DNA of 39,265 nucleotides from Coprinopsis marcescibilis (taxonomy: Eukaryota > Basidiomycota > Agaricomycetes > Agaricales > Psathyrellaceae), in assembly GCA_004369085.1 (NCBI GenBank), contig ML210356.1, positions 11,512 through 50,776 on the forward strand, given 5' to 3'. The notes beneath the pieces were generated by a model. The model was not told the DNA's origin. It made no database searches and saw only the letters and a list, made by a program, of their open reading frames with translations. Positions 10,885 through 20,204 of the stretch are shown in pieces. How positions within the stretch are numbered: position 1 is the first letter of the stretch; each line of letters starts with the position of its first letter. The position numbers and the translations under genes were made by a program.

Positions 10885-11365
10885 GAACCCGGGATCTTCG
10901 TAGAGGGCAATGAGGAGAGCGATGCCGCTACAAAGGACCAAATTGAAGCTTCTGCGGTACGTCTTGCTCGCTAGTTCCCTTGCTTCTTTCTGACATTGCT
11001 CTAGACGATGATGTGTATGTTTCGGTGGGTTCGTCGCATAGTAGCGACGATATGGACGACAACGACGACGAGCAGGACACCCAGCCGCGGCTGTCAACCT
11101 CCTACCAGCAGCACCGCCGGTCTGCGCGAGGCAGAGCCGTCGTATACAAAGATGCCGACGACGACCCTGATGGCGAGGAGGATGTGGATGTGGATGCGGA
11201 CGCTGATGGAGACCCAGACGTCGACGTAGATGGCGAACCCGGGATCGCCACAGGCCGCAATGGCGAGGACACGAATAGCAATGCCGCTCTGGAGGACCAA
11301 ATCGGAGCTTCGGCCGTATGTCTCGCCCCCTAGTTCCTCTTGCTTCCGTCTGACTTTTCTCTCTA
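10885..11365 (+). repeat. Internal tandem exon-intron duplication in copy B
   Basis: Two blocks of about 130 bp (10885-11010 and 11225-11365) share a sequence reading EPGI, then ED/KDQI and AS, followed by a GTACGT or GTATGT donor. Both have a short intron with agttcc...cttgctt and a CTAG or CTAAG acceptor. Both open into acidic sequence (DDDVYV after the first, DDEDYNAP after the second). The Asp-rich tract between them, near 11160-11230, is low complexity. The same duplication is visible in copy C, so it predates the segmental duplication. Confidence 0.65.
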
Positions 11366-11890
11366 AGATGATGAGGACTACAACGCTCCCAGAGGCAGTA
11401 AACGCCGGAAGAAGGGCTAACAGGCTGCACAGACGCTCAAGTCAGGCTCAAGATGGGACACAACATCGTTTCGAGCCCGAGTAACAGCACGGCTGGTGGA
11501 TCCGCTACCCCCGGTGAACTAGACGAGGATGTTGCCCCACCAAGGGCGAGCGCAAGAGGCAACCAAAAGAAACAGAAAATTGCAGGCATCACCACGTAGT
11601 GAGTTTCTAAACTCTTTCCGTACCCCATCCCCTCGCTCTCCATCACCAAACTGGACCATACACGACTGACATATTCTCGAGTCGTGAAACCAGCTTCTCG
11701 CAGCACCAGAACACGAGTAGTGAACGAGCAAGTCGAACCCGAAGGATCGGTTTCAATCCCCAGCGACGGCGACCCCGCCGCCTCTTCCGAAAACAAGCTC
11801 GCGTCCACCGCTGGCTCAGCCCTGAGCGGAACCAGTGGGAGCGCACGCCCCATGACGACCTGCCAAGCCGTCCTTGCCAGCATGGTCTTT
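11357..11890 (+). pseudogene. IES2-like (INO80 complex subunit, PAPA-1 region) fragment, copy B
   Basis: Translation gives DEDYNAPRGSKRRKKG, then VRLKMG, then STAGGSATPGELDED and SARGNQKKQK. After a likely intron comes ARPMTTCQAVLASMV, at which point homology with copy C ends. In fungal Ies2 proteins a basic/acidic N-terminal part with an LKLKMG-like motif is followed by a T-x-R-Q segment, and then the conserved PAPA-1 helix. The helix is absent here. Ies2 is a nuclear subunit of the INO80 chromatin remodeller. Frames do not join cleanly, and no ATG or full domain is present, so this is treated as a truncated pseudogene. The family assignment comes from motif memory and is moderate at best. 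Confidence 0.45.
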
Positions 11891-12561
11891 TCAGCTCACC
11901 TCAGTGTCTATGTACGTAGGCGGTAGTTTGAATTGTACTATTGTAACATCCTACCCAGAGAATCCTAGCAACGGTTTCTTATCGTCGTCAGGAATGTACG
12001 CACTGGTGCCTTGTTGACTATATGGACCGGAATTGATGGTGTTTCCACAGCTCTTGTGGCTGGGCCGCTGTCACGGTATCCGATATCCGAGTCGCAGCAG
12101 GATCCTCTTGGTGAGTGGCAAACGCGAGAGGAGCGAGGAAGAAGGATGTTGGTGAAGACTTGGTTGTCGGTCCTTGGGAGTAATGAAGTCGATTGTATTC
12201 TGAAGATTGGAGGACCTCCATCTTAGCCAGTAGCTTTTTCCCTAACCTTGAGATTGATGCAGATATCATCCACGCTGACGCTGTTGTAGTGGCAGACGGG
12301 ACTAGGTTGGCCTCTCAGAGAAGGTCACAAGTCCTACTTACTACTTAGAACAGTGAAAGATACGTCATGGCCAGGATGTGTGCTAATCAGTGTACGTAAA
12401 AAAAAAACATATCGACGTGTCCTGACACAATGTTGAGCCTCGAGGCACGTATGGCTGTGAGAAGATTGGGTATACATAAGGCCAACCTTTCCTGTCGGAA
12501 CCTGTCTCATCCCGCTTCTCTCTCCTTTTTCACTTCCATAACCACATTCAAGTTATCCCAC
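11891..12561. other. Intergenic, upstream of the GTPase gene
   Basis: It contains a small open frame (12011-12226, 71 codons) without recognisable motifs and an A9 run near 12400. The GTPase frame is open upstream to 12430, but the ATG at 12562 is the better start. Confidence 0.4.
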
Positions 12562-13438
12562 ATGGCAAAGAACAAGGCAACCAATTCGAAGCCAAGCTTT
12601 TTGGATCGGGTTTTGAGATGTCTTGGGATCCGGAAGCAGGACGGAAAGCAGGGAGAGTATAGTAGGAACGACATTATCATCCCGTGAGTTGTGCTTATGT
12701 CCGTGATCTGCGAGTACAACTGACACCTTGGCGGCTTTCAAGTGTTATTGCGCCAATAGGAGCGGGTAAAAGCTCAGTAAGCGTTGAGACTTTGCTCTAG
12801 CGTCTTTGAGATTCTAACCGAGTAAATGTAGTTCATAAACGCCGTCACTGGACGCGCAGATGCAGTTGTAGGGCATGGCCTCGAGTCGTGCACCAAGGAG
12901 CTGCAAGAGTTCAAGATGCCCATGCCTTTGGAGCTCGCCAACAAGTATCCCAGTCTACGCTCCAGGAACATCGTTCTCGTGGACACACCTGGCTTCGACG
13001 ATATCTACACTGACGACTCGGAGATCTTGCGGAGAATATCTTTGTGGCTGGCCAAGCAGTGAGCTCCTTTGGTATGCTGACTTCGCGCATTTCTCACTCT
13101 CTTTCAGCTACTCGCATGACGTGACTGTTGGAGGGATTGTATATATGGCTGATATTTCTAAGAAGCGGATGCACAAATCGACGCGGACGAACCTGGAGAT
13201 GTTCGACAAGTTGTGCGGCCTCGGCTCCTACCGCCATGTCGCTTTGGTAACAACACAGTGGCACACAGTCCTTCAAAAAGAGGGGGAGGATCGAGAGCAG
13301 GAGCTTCGATCGACGCTCTGGAAAGAATTCATCAGCAAAGGTGCAACTATATTCCGCACTACAAGCTTTCCAGGGCAGCTTGACGGCCATCATCAAATCT
13401 TAATGCACATCATCGACTGTGTGGGCAAACAGGAATAG
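12562..13438 (+). CDS. Small P-loop GTPase (AIG1/septin-like G domain), intact, four exons
   Basis: Exons 12562-12683, 12743-12776, 12832-13058 and 13108-13438 join in phase to 237 residues. The Walker A/G1 motif APIGAGKSS spans residues 44-52. A candidate G2 Thr lies in ESCTKE (T73), G3 is DTPGF at 103-107, and VALVTTQW is at the G4 position, replacing the usual NKxD as is common in this fungal group. It probably binds and hydrolyses GTP. Proteins of this type are abundant in Agaricomycetes and most have no known role; no transmembrane segment or extra domain is visible. The short second exon carries exactly the P-loop. Introns are 59, 55 and 49 nt with GT/AG ends. There are no internal stops, so the gene is likely functional although it sits between decayed repeats. 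The preceding basic segment (residues 1-35) may be a localisation tail. Confidence 0.85.
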
Positions 13439-14521
13439 GTGTAGCGGTAGGCCTTGACGGCCAGCCCCAGTTCCTATTTGGTCTATGTAAGCTGGATCGA
13501 GCCTTAGTGCTTGGCTCCGTAGCGATCTTGACATATATTGTCATTTTCTATATACTATTAGGTTTTGCCTTCTTGTTACAATTTGATTAACAGACTGGGA
13601 TACTTACTTATATTTAGCCTCAAAGATATTTGCTTATTTACATTTGGTGCGAGTTCGTTGAAAGGATCCCCTTCACAGAAGCGGGGTAGAGGTTCAGTAC
13701 ACGCTAGAAGAGTAACGAGTTGCTCTGCATGTATCAAGAGACCACAGCCGGCCCTTAGAACGATTCGTGCAGAAACAAATGTGAGCCACTGGCACATGGC
13801 AGAAACAAATTTCTGCCTTGTGTGACATATTGCGGCCGCAAGACGATTGATTGAGATTCCATTGCGTACCAGGGGGATGGCAGGGCACAAAGGATTGACA
13901 ACTGTGATCGCGAGTGGAGTCGGAGCCTTGACGCAGCCGTTGTCTAACCCCAATTGTTGCCTGTCGAATCACATGAGTGACATTCAGGTACCATGAGAAG
14001 AACGTCGTGCGGCCTTGGTTACTGAGGCTCCAGCGGGGATTGCTAGGCAAAAAAAATGGAGGCGGAATTTGCTGGCAATCTGCACTGTAAGTGAGATTAT
14101 ATAGGACACTGCACCTCACCGCCCATGCATGTTCAAGGACCGTCGAGGGGCGGGCCCCAAGAGCAAAGTTGAACTCATTTCGACTGCGGACCCGATTTAT
14201 CATTTAACTGCAATTTAATTAGGACATTTCCAAAGAAGAAATGGCCCATTTGGAACCAGTCACATCGGAGCCTAAATGTCCCAATTCTAGATCAGGTCAT
14301 TTAGCTCGACTGGGACATAAAGCCTGAGAAGCCTCTCCCCGGCAACTTGAACGGAGTTTGAAAACATTCGGCGAATAAAGCAATCAAGAAGATGTCGAGT
14401 CTGAGGAAGACAACGGTGGAATAAGAGGGAATAAGACTAAGAGGGAATCAGACCTAGGCGGTAGTACTGAATTTCACGGCACACGGACCCCTAGGGATAT
14501 GCGGCCGATGATTGTGAGGTA
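13439..14521. other. Intergenic, left flank of the pogo-type element
   Basis: Open frames on both strands (for example minus 14203-13694) show no motif and no splice support. The final TA at 14520-14521 is the target duplication of the adjacent transposon. Confidence 0.45.
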
Positions 14522-14910
14522 CAGGGGATCACCCATCAATTGAACACCACCACTCGGTTGAACACCACCATTTACAATGCAAAATTTACTGTTTTCCTTC
14601 AAATATTTTGGGCCCCCTAGTGAAGGCATGTACTGCGTAGCAGTTTGTGATTTTTGCCGAATTTTAGAGTAGCTATAAACCCTTCAAATATGAATTCACA
14701 ACTGAAATTTCGGGTTTGATGAATTGACTGAGGTGCCGTTTTGTACCTTAAGATATGGCAGCCTGTCTAGGAAAGTGTATATATATGCAAAATAGCGTAT
14801 ATCTCCTGCCTACTACCAAAAAACTGGCAAAATCCGGGCGTAACAGTTGTAATTTGGCAAAGAGGCGTACTTGTGGAAAATCGAGGGAGATATTACTGTC
14901 ACAGCAGTGT

Positions 14911-14928
14911 CACATGTTTGTCACGTGA
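14911..14928 (+). repeat. Left subterminal transposase-site candidate
   Basis: The 18-mer cacatgtttgtcacgtga differs at two positions from cacatgtctgtcacatga at 17489-17506, in direct orientation. Further TGTCAC copies surround both. A binding role is inferred from position and repetition only. Confidence 0.5.
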
Positions 14929-14981
14929 CTGGGCAACATGGAAAAATATTGACTGGCGCGTCAAGTTTGTGTCTGGATGGA

Positions 14982-14988
14982 TATAAAA
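14982..14988 (+). promoter_or_regulatory. Candidate TATA box of the pogo-type transposase
   Basis: The sequence tataaaa lies about 200 bp upstream of the transposase ATG at 15186, inside the element and after the subterminal repeats. Confidence 0.4.
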
Positions 14989-15185
14989 TACCTGTGTTGG
15001 ACCTCATGCCTTTCCTCGCTAAGCTCTTGCAATAGAACTTTGGGGTAGAGTGATATACAAACCAGGGGGCACTGCTATAGATACAAGGATTCCCCAAAAT
15101 GATATGCTACTGTCTTCTTTCTGCCATCTTCCTTCCCATCTCTATAGTCTGAGGTCTCTGCTTTCGTAACCTTCATGTTCTTTCA

Positions 15186-17472
15186 ATGCCAGCCAAAGCA
15201 CTATCACAGACCGAAGTAAAACGCTTAATCAGCCACACCAAGGATGAACTCGAGAAGGAAGCCATTGCCCTATATCATGAACTACGCCAGAAGCATTCTG
15301 AATCTGGCAGGACTTCACAGCCACCTGGCCTCCGCCCCGCTTGCAAGGCTGTTCTTGATGAATTTCTCGCATCAAACAAAAATCCATCCCTTGCCAATAT
15401 CACACTCAGCCATGTCACACTTGGGAACCGCATAAACAGCATGCAGAACATTCAGGATTCCAACGCAGAGAAGGCATGGTTAATGAAGGAGGAGGAAGAA
15501 CAAGTGATCAGTGCTGTCATCCAGCATGGGGAGATGGGTATACCATTTTCACGCCATCGGTTAGAGGAACAGGTGAACAGCATACTCCGCGCTCGCCTTG
15601 GTAACAAATTCGGGAAAGAAGGTGTAGGCCAGAACTATATCCACCGCCTTTGTGAGCGAAATCGGGATCAGATTCATGTTTACCGCGCCAAGCCTATTGA
15701 CTCCAAACGAGCACAAGCAGTCAACCCCACTATCAATGCCCACTATTGGGATATGGTTGAGCGAATTCAGCTGACAGGTGACCAGGGAAACCCTATCGCA
15801 CCCTGGAATACATATGCGATGGACGAAACAGGGTTTCAGCCAAATGGGAAGCAAGGGACAGTGTATGTTTTAGGCGCCAAAGGAAAGTCCATCCAATACC
15901 AACAACAAACCGGTACCCGTGAGAACATCACAGTCCTTGTGACGATTTCTGGAGATGGCCGTGCACTTCACCCTATGGTTCTTTACTCTGGGAAAGGTTT
16001 CCAGATGTCGTGGATATAGAACGATCCAGCTAACGCAGAGTATGTGGTATATTGATCAACTGGCAGACCTATTACTGACGAACCATATCTTAAACAGTCT
16101 ATCCTACTCAAAGAAGGGTTGGATGAACAACATTCTCAGTCTTGAATATGCCAAAAAATTTGAAGAGGCGACCCGCGAAATCGCAAATGGACATATTCGC
16201 TCACTTTGGGTTGATGCTCATGGCTCCCATGTCACATTTGCATTCCTCAACTTCTTCGACAAGCACGACATGATTGTCTGCTGTTACCCTCCCCATACTA
16301 CCCATATCTACCAAGGTTTGGATGTGGTGGTCTTCAGCCAACTCAAGAACAAATATGGCCTCCAAAGGAATGCTCTTTTCCGCAACAAAGGGTTAGCGGT
16401 CTCAAAAGAAACTTTTCTGGAGGTGTACAGAAAAGCTCACCTTAACGCGCTCACACCCGATCTTGTCAAGAAAGCATTCGCAAAGACTGGACTTGTACCA
16501 GTCAACCGCAATGTTGTTACTCCTTCTATGATGGCCCCCAGCCTCAAACGCTCAACCAGAAGCTACGGCCCTATCATCGCTCCTGACTCTGTGCAGATCG
16601 TGACAGATCTTCTGATGGACACACACATTCCCATGTCAGTGGGTTCACAAACATCAAACAGCCGAAACGACCTACCAGCATCGAACGACTTTGTTGTTCA
16701 AACCGCCATCAACCAGCTCCAAGGCACCTCTGTCGGATTTCTCTTCACCGAGTCCCCTGTCCACTCCTCTTCCCAACCTCCAGACGTGCCTATCATCGAG
16801 ATATCCCCTGTCAAACGAAGAATGGACCATAAACTCGAGAAAAAAACCTACAGCCGTGAGGAAGTTGATGAAATGCTCGCACTAAAGCAAGCCGAAACCA
16901 ATTACTGGAAGGGAGCTGCAATTCACCAACAGGCTGCCCTTGTTTTGAATTGCGCGTACACGGGAAGGCTTCGGCAACAACTGGGAGCTAAAGAAGACAA
17001 GGGGAGCAAGAAGGTCAACAAACGACTTTTTGCAGATGGAAAGGCACAGGTACTCACCCAGCCGGAGCTCATACAACGAGTTGCCGAGATGGAGCAGAAG
17101 CAGCAAGAGATTGCGGACAATAAGGCCAATCGTGCAGTGGCAAAAGACAAGCTCGCGGACCAGGTGGCAGAGTGGAAGGTGCGGGAGAAGGATCGAGTCA
17201 AAGAGAATATGAGGCGGAAGGAGTTGTATGACCAGGCAATGGTCAAGTGGAGAGCACAGAGGGCGGATGCAAAGGCCAGGGGTCAGAAGCTCAAGGACTG
17301 GGAATGTGAGAATCCTGCGCCAAAACAAAAATCGGTGGCCTTCAGAGACATTCCAAAGATTGCCAAGCCAAAACTAGCCCGCCCTGTAGTCGAGGGGAAT
17401 GGCGATGGTGAGGAATTTGACCTGGATGGGGTGGTAGATAGTGACGATGAGTCTGATGACAACGAGCTGTGA
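15186..17472 (+). pseudogene. pogo/Fot (Tigger-like) transposase, one intron, one in-frame TAG
   Basis: Exon 1 is 15186-16039 and exon 2 is 16098-17472; the 58-nt intron starts GTATGT, has a CTGAC branch site and ends ACAG. Splicing gives 742 codons. Domains: an N-terminal CENP-B/psq-type helix-turn-helix region (residues 1-190), then a DDE_1-type catalytic core with YAMDETGF (D213), LWVDAHGSH and HIYQGLDVVVF, giving a probable DDD triad. A long C-terminal tail is rich in Lys, Glu and Arg (coiled coil) and ends in an acidic stretch. The reaction would be cut-and-paste transposition into TA sites. A TAG at 16017-16019, between SWI and NDPANA, replaces a residue that is usually Gln in this family; it is not in a CpG context, unlike the TGA stops elsewhere. 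Without it the gene would be complete. Readthrough or a sequencing error should be kept in mind. Confidence 0.85.
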
Positions 17473-17488
17473 CTGTGTGACACCTTGC

Positions 17489-17506
17489 CACATGTCTGTC
17501 ACATGA
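17489..17506 (+). repeat. Right subterminal transposase-site candidate
   Basis: Direct-orientation partner of 14911-14928, immediately after the transposase stop codon and within a run of TGTCAC/GTGACA motifs that continues to about 17550. Confidence 0.5.
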
Positions 17507-17741
17507 TGTCACGGTGATGTCACAGTGTTCAACTGACTAGTTTGTGACAAAAATCTGACTTGTTGACGCGCTTATTGTTTTGTCAAAGCTACATCAATAT
17601 TCGATTTGTATCAGAGCATGCATAGTATAGAGGAGGCCCTACGCTATGTGTACATGTCTTTTTTATAGTCTAGGCTTTAGTTGAGCCTGAGAAAATTCAC
17701 CTCGAGTAAGAAAGTGTTCAAAGGACCGGTGATCCCCTGTA

Positions 17742-18738
17742 CGATCGAGCTCTGTGCAGCCAACGTGCAGCGTCTTACTCGGGGTCAGAACGAGAAGTAC
17801 TGATTCTGCGACACAGATCTGAAAGCCTTCCTAATGGGACATCGGACCGCTTCTGCACATCTCAAGCAACGGGTAGATTGTCAAGTGTGGCGTTGAGAAG
17901 CCCCTCTTAGTATGGTATGTAATAGCGGTGATGTGCGTGTTTTTGCAACGGCCCGACGAGGACTAATTTCAATTGTGGACGAACTTGGGTTGATATGTAT
18001 ATACTATGTAATTACAGCGAGGTGAGGTTGTGACCGTTAGCCAGGATTCAGAGAGTGTATCCTGGGTCCAAAAGCGAAGTCCGGATGGGCGAGATCATCG
18101 ATAAAAGCATATGAATCCGAACGACCATTGACTGGGCATGGAATAACGTACCAGCAGAAAGAAATTGTTGCGGTTATGTCCATTAAGAGTGCGTATATCG
18201 AGTGTAATCCAGAGGGGATGTGGAGGTTATCCTAGCTGACTGCCTTGATCGCTTTATACGCTTCGTTGCCAAAACAGAGTGAGTTTAAGCATTACCAAGT
18301 GCAGTATCTACCTGGTAACACTTAAACTGAAGCTGTTGATCTGGAATGTCGGTTTGAGATGACCGTGGGATGGACGAAGCGAGAGGGCGTCCTATACGGT
18401 GTCGTGCTGAAAGGCGAAAAGGATGGGGCTGGGGGTTCCAGTCGGGCTGAAATGGCGATGGCTGGGAGCTGGCAATAGCGAAGAGAGGATCCAGCCGTGG
18501 GAGGGTCGATGGTCTGGAGAATGGCCTGGCAGTGAGACCATCTGTTGCGAGGCCTGTTTCATGAAGGCCAGGAAAGTGGCAGTGAGGTTCTGGAGATGGG
18601 CTTATTTGTAGTTTGAATGGGGTGGGTCTGGATCGGTCAGAACCAGAGTATCAGGCAGTGAATGTTAGAGGGAGGACTGGCCTGTGCACCTCTGGCAAAC
18701 ATGCAGTGATGGGGAGGGAGCTGTGATCATCGAGCGGG
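17742..18738 (-). repeat. Dispersed repeat R, locus 3
   Basis: Similar to locus 1: tagtatggta and gcggtgatg near 17915, a ggatgggcgagatcatcg block near 18085, and aatgtcggtttgaga near 18347. On the minus strand it keeps TDIPDQQLQFKCYQ and a frameshifted remnant of the NEAYKAIK end of the same unrecognised gene. The open frame 18423-18611 is not convincing. Its right edge is the copia insertion; duplication unit C resumes beyond that element. Confidence 0.55.
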
Positions 18739-18891
18739 TGTTGGAATTCTACATTGCTTACTTGTTTACTTGTCTCTCCATTTCGTATCATATGCTATGT
18801 ACGCAGCCATATGGCTATGTCTTTGGTCTTACTCATTCTTATCTCTTATGACTCTATGTGACTCATATCTAGTTGGACATTGCTATATGCT
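18739..18891 (+). repeat. 5' LTR remnant of the copia element
   Basis: Collinear with 25297-25449 at a constant offset of 6558. I see only two differences in 153 bp, both CpG here and CpA or TpG in the 3' copy. After ctatatgct the sequence jumps directly into the gag reading frame, so the inner LTR part, primer-binding site and leader are deleted. Confidence 0.9.
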
Positions 18892-18902
18892 AACCCTGTC
18901 CA

Positions 18903-20100
18903 AACCGGTACATCCAATTCATCACCGAAGCCGAACTACGAACCATCAGGAGGACCCTAAACGTCGCCCACATCGAGTACCCCAACAAAAGAAACGAGAA
19001 ACTCATCATCAACTACCTTTCCAACAAACCATCTGCATCAGCACCTACTATCCCTTCCAAACCTTCCGGCTCTGATCCCAAGAAGCCCAAATATCCAGAC
19101 GCTGATCCATCAGGCAGCAAATCTGACAAGAAAGAACCAGCATCACCAAAGAAACCAAAGAGTGATCCCGACCCTCCGGAACCACCTCCACCTCCACCTA
19201 CTCTGCCTCCAGCAAATATCAATCTGGATTCAGACAACGACATGGCATCCAAAGCATCCAAGGCTCTACAGCACATCGAGAAGCTCAAGCCTGACGGCTC
19301 CAACTGGGCTATCTGGTTCAGCCGCATTGAACGTGCTGCTGCCTCCATCAGCTACCAGAAATTCCTGACCACAGCACCTGGAACCGACGCCGATGACATA
19401 GCAAAGGACGCCGATCTCATCAATGCCATCACCACCATCATCTCTGATTCGATCTACCTTCGCTACATCAAGAAAACCATCACCCATGAGCTAATCACCA
19501 CTCTCAAGAAGGATTTCAACATCTCCAATGCCATTGTCGAGGCCAAATCCATCGCCGATTTATTCACCACCAAGTGCGACAATGAATCCAAGGTTTCACA
19601 CCATCTTGACTGTCTCACAAATCTTCAGGAGGCCATCGCCCGCACTGCCGAGGACATATCCGATCGCCAATTCATTGATGCTATCATCTCCACAATCCCC
19701 AAACGGTTATCCGAACTCGCCTCCAATCTCAAGCGCAGTTATGAACTGCACAACCAGCTCAACAACCTGTCAGGCTCCGCCAAGAAGGAACTCACAGTAT
19801 CAGAGCTCATCAGCTACATCTGGAGCGAATCAGCTGGCAAGACCAAGTCTATGGAATCTGCCAACTACACATCCAACCATCGGAACAACAACAACCGCTC
19901 ATCCAGCAATCGAGGCCAGGGTAATGGACGCAGCCGTGGCTGTGGCTGAGGAGGAAACAACAATTATCGCGGCAATAACAGCAACAACAACAATACGAAT
20001 TCGTCATCTGGCAGTTCCAACAAGTCATCAGGCAAATGCCACAATTGTGGCGGCACCAGTCATTGGGCCAATAAGTGTCCTTCACCCAAGCAACGCTGTA
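18903..20100 (+). pseudogene. copia Gag-like region with zinc knuckle
   Basis: The frame is open from just after the LTR deletion junction (upstream stop at 18891-18893), although the first convenient ATG is 19242. The N-terminal part is Pro/Lys/Ser-rich (with PPEPPPPPP). The Gag body has the copia UBN2-like pattern (DGSNWAIWFSRIE; HHLDCLTNLQEAI), and a CCHC knuckle lies at 20037-20078 (CHNCGGTSHWANKC). Gag would form the particle and package RNA. A TGA at 19947-19949 falls in an Arg/Gly-rich linker, where the neighbouring sequence suggests a former CGA Arg. A run of AAC codons (about 20178-20210) encodes poly-Asn just downstream. Without its leader and original start this Gag is unlikely to be expressed correctly. 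Confidence 0.85.
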
Positions 20101-20173
20101 ATCAGGCCAATTCAGCCGACTCTACCTCCACCAACAATTCCTCATCAAGCTCGAGTTCATCGTCATCAAACAC

Positions 20174-20204
<31 letters not shown>

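Larger units (their letters stand above)
9955..11890 (+). repeat. Segmental duplication copy B
   Basis: It aligns collinearly with copy C (25731-27930), from aaaatcggac through gcgggatgacacgc to the agcatggtc end, where similarity stops abruptly near 11885. Relative to C it lacks about 240 bp near 10850. The 5' part carries a possible spliced reading frame (intron 10091 to about 10138), then the NTPKRRRDSD-containing frame at 10434-10679. The 3' part holds an acidic Asp-rich region and an IES2-like segment, listed separately. Frames shift repeatedly, so the unit appears non-coding as it stands. Confidence 0.75.
14522..17739 (+). mobile_element. pogo/Fot-type DNA transposon, 3218 bp
   Basis: The ends are CAGGGGATCACC and its inverse, within 26-nt imperfect terminal inverted repeats (14522-14547 and 17714-17739) that share GAACAC at their inner edge. 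TA dinucleotides at 14520-14521 and 17740-17741 are the target duplication. A spliced transposase gene fills the centre. Subterminal GTGACA/TGTCAC motifs cluster on both sides (14895-14930 and 17470-17550). The full structure is present, so the insertion is probably the youngest of the coding transposons here; a single nonsense codon is the only obvious lesion. Confidence 0.9.

Noticed and set aside
11160..11230. Asp-rich repeats as a calcium-binding (RTX-like) protein
   Set aside because: Simple DVDADGD low complexity without the glycine pattern, inside a duplicated, frameshifted unit.
10825..11430. 201-codon minus-strand Arg/His/Pro-rich frame
   Set aside because: Antisense to the Asp-rich exon in copy B, a known cause of long shadow frames.
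14520..14600. gttgaacaccaccac repeats as a regulatory array
   Set aside because: Only two copies, both part of the transposon end.
18770..19075. 101-codon frame starting in the copia LTR
   Set aside because: It spans LTR and gag in the wrong frame; the gag frame is the one that continues into the zinc knuckle.
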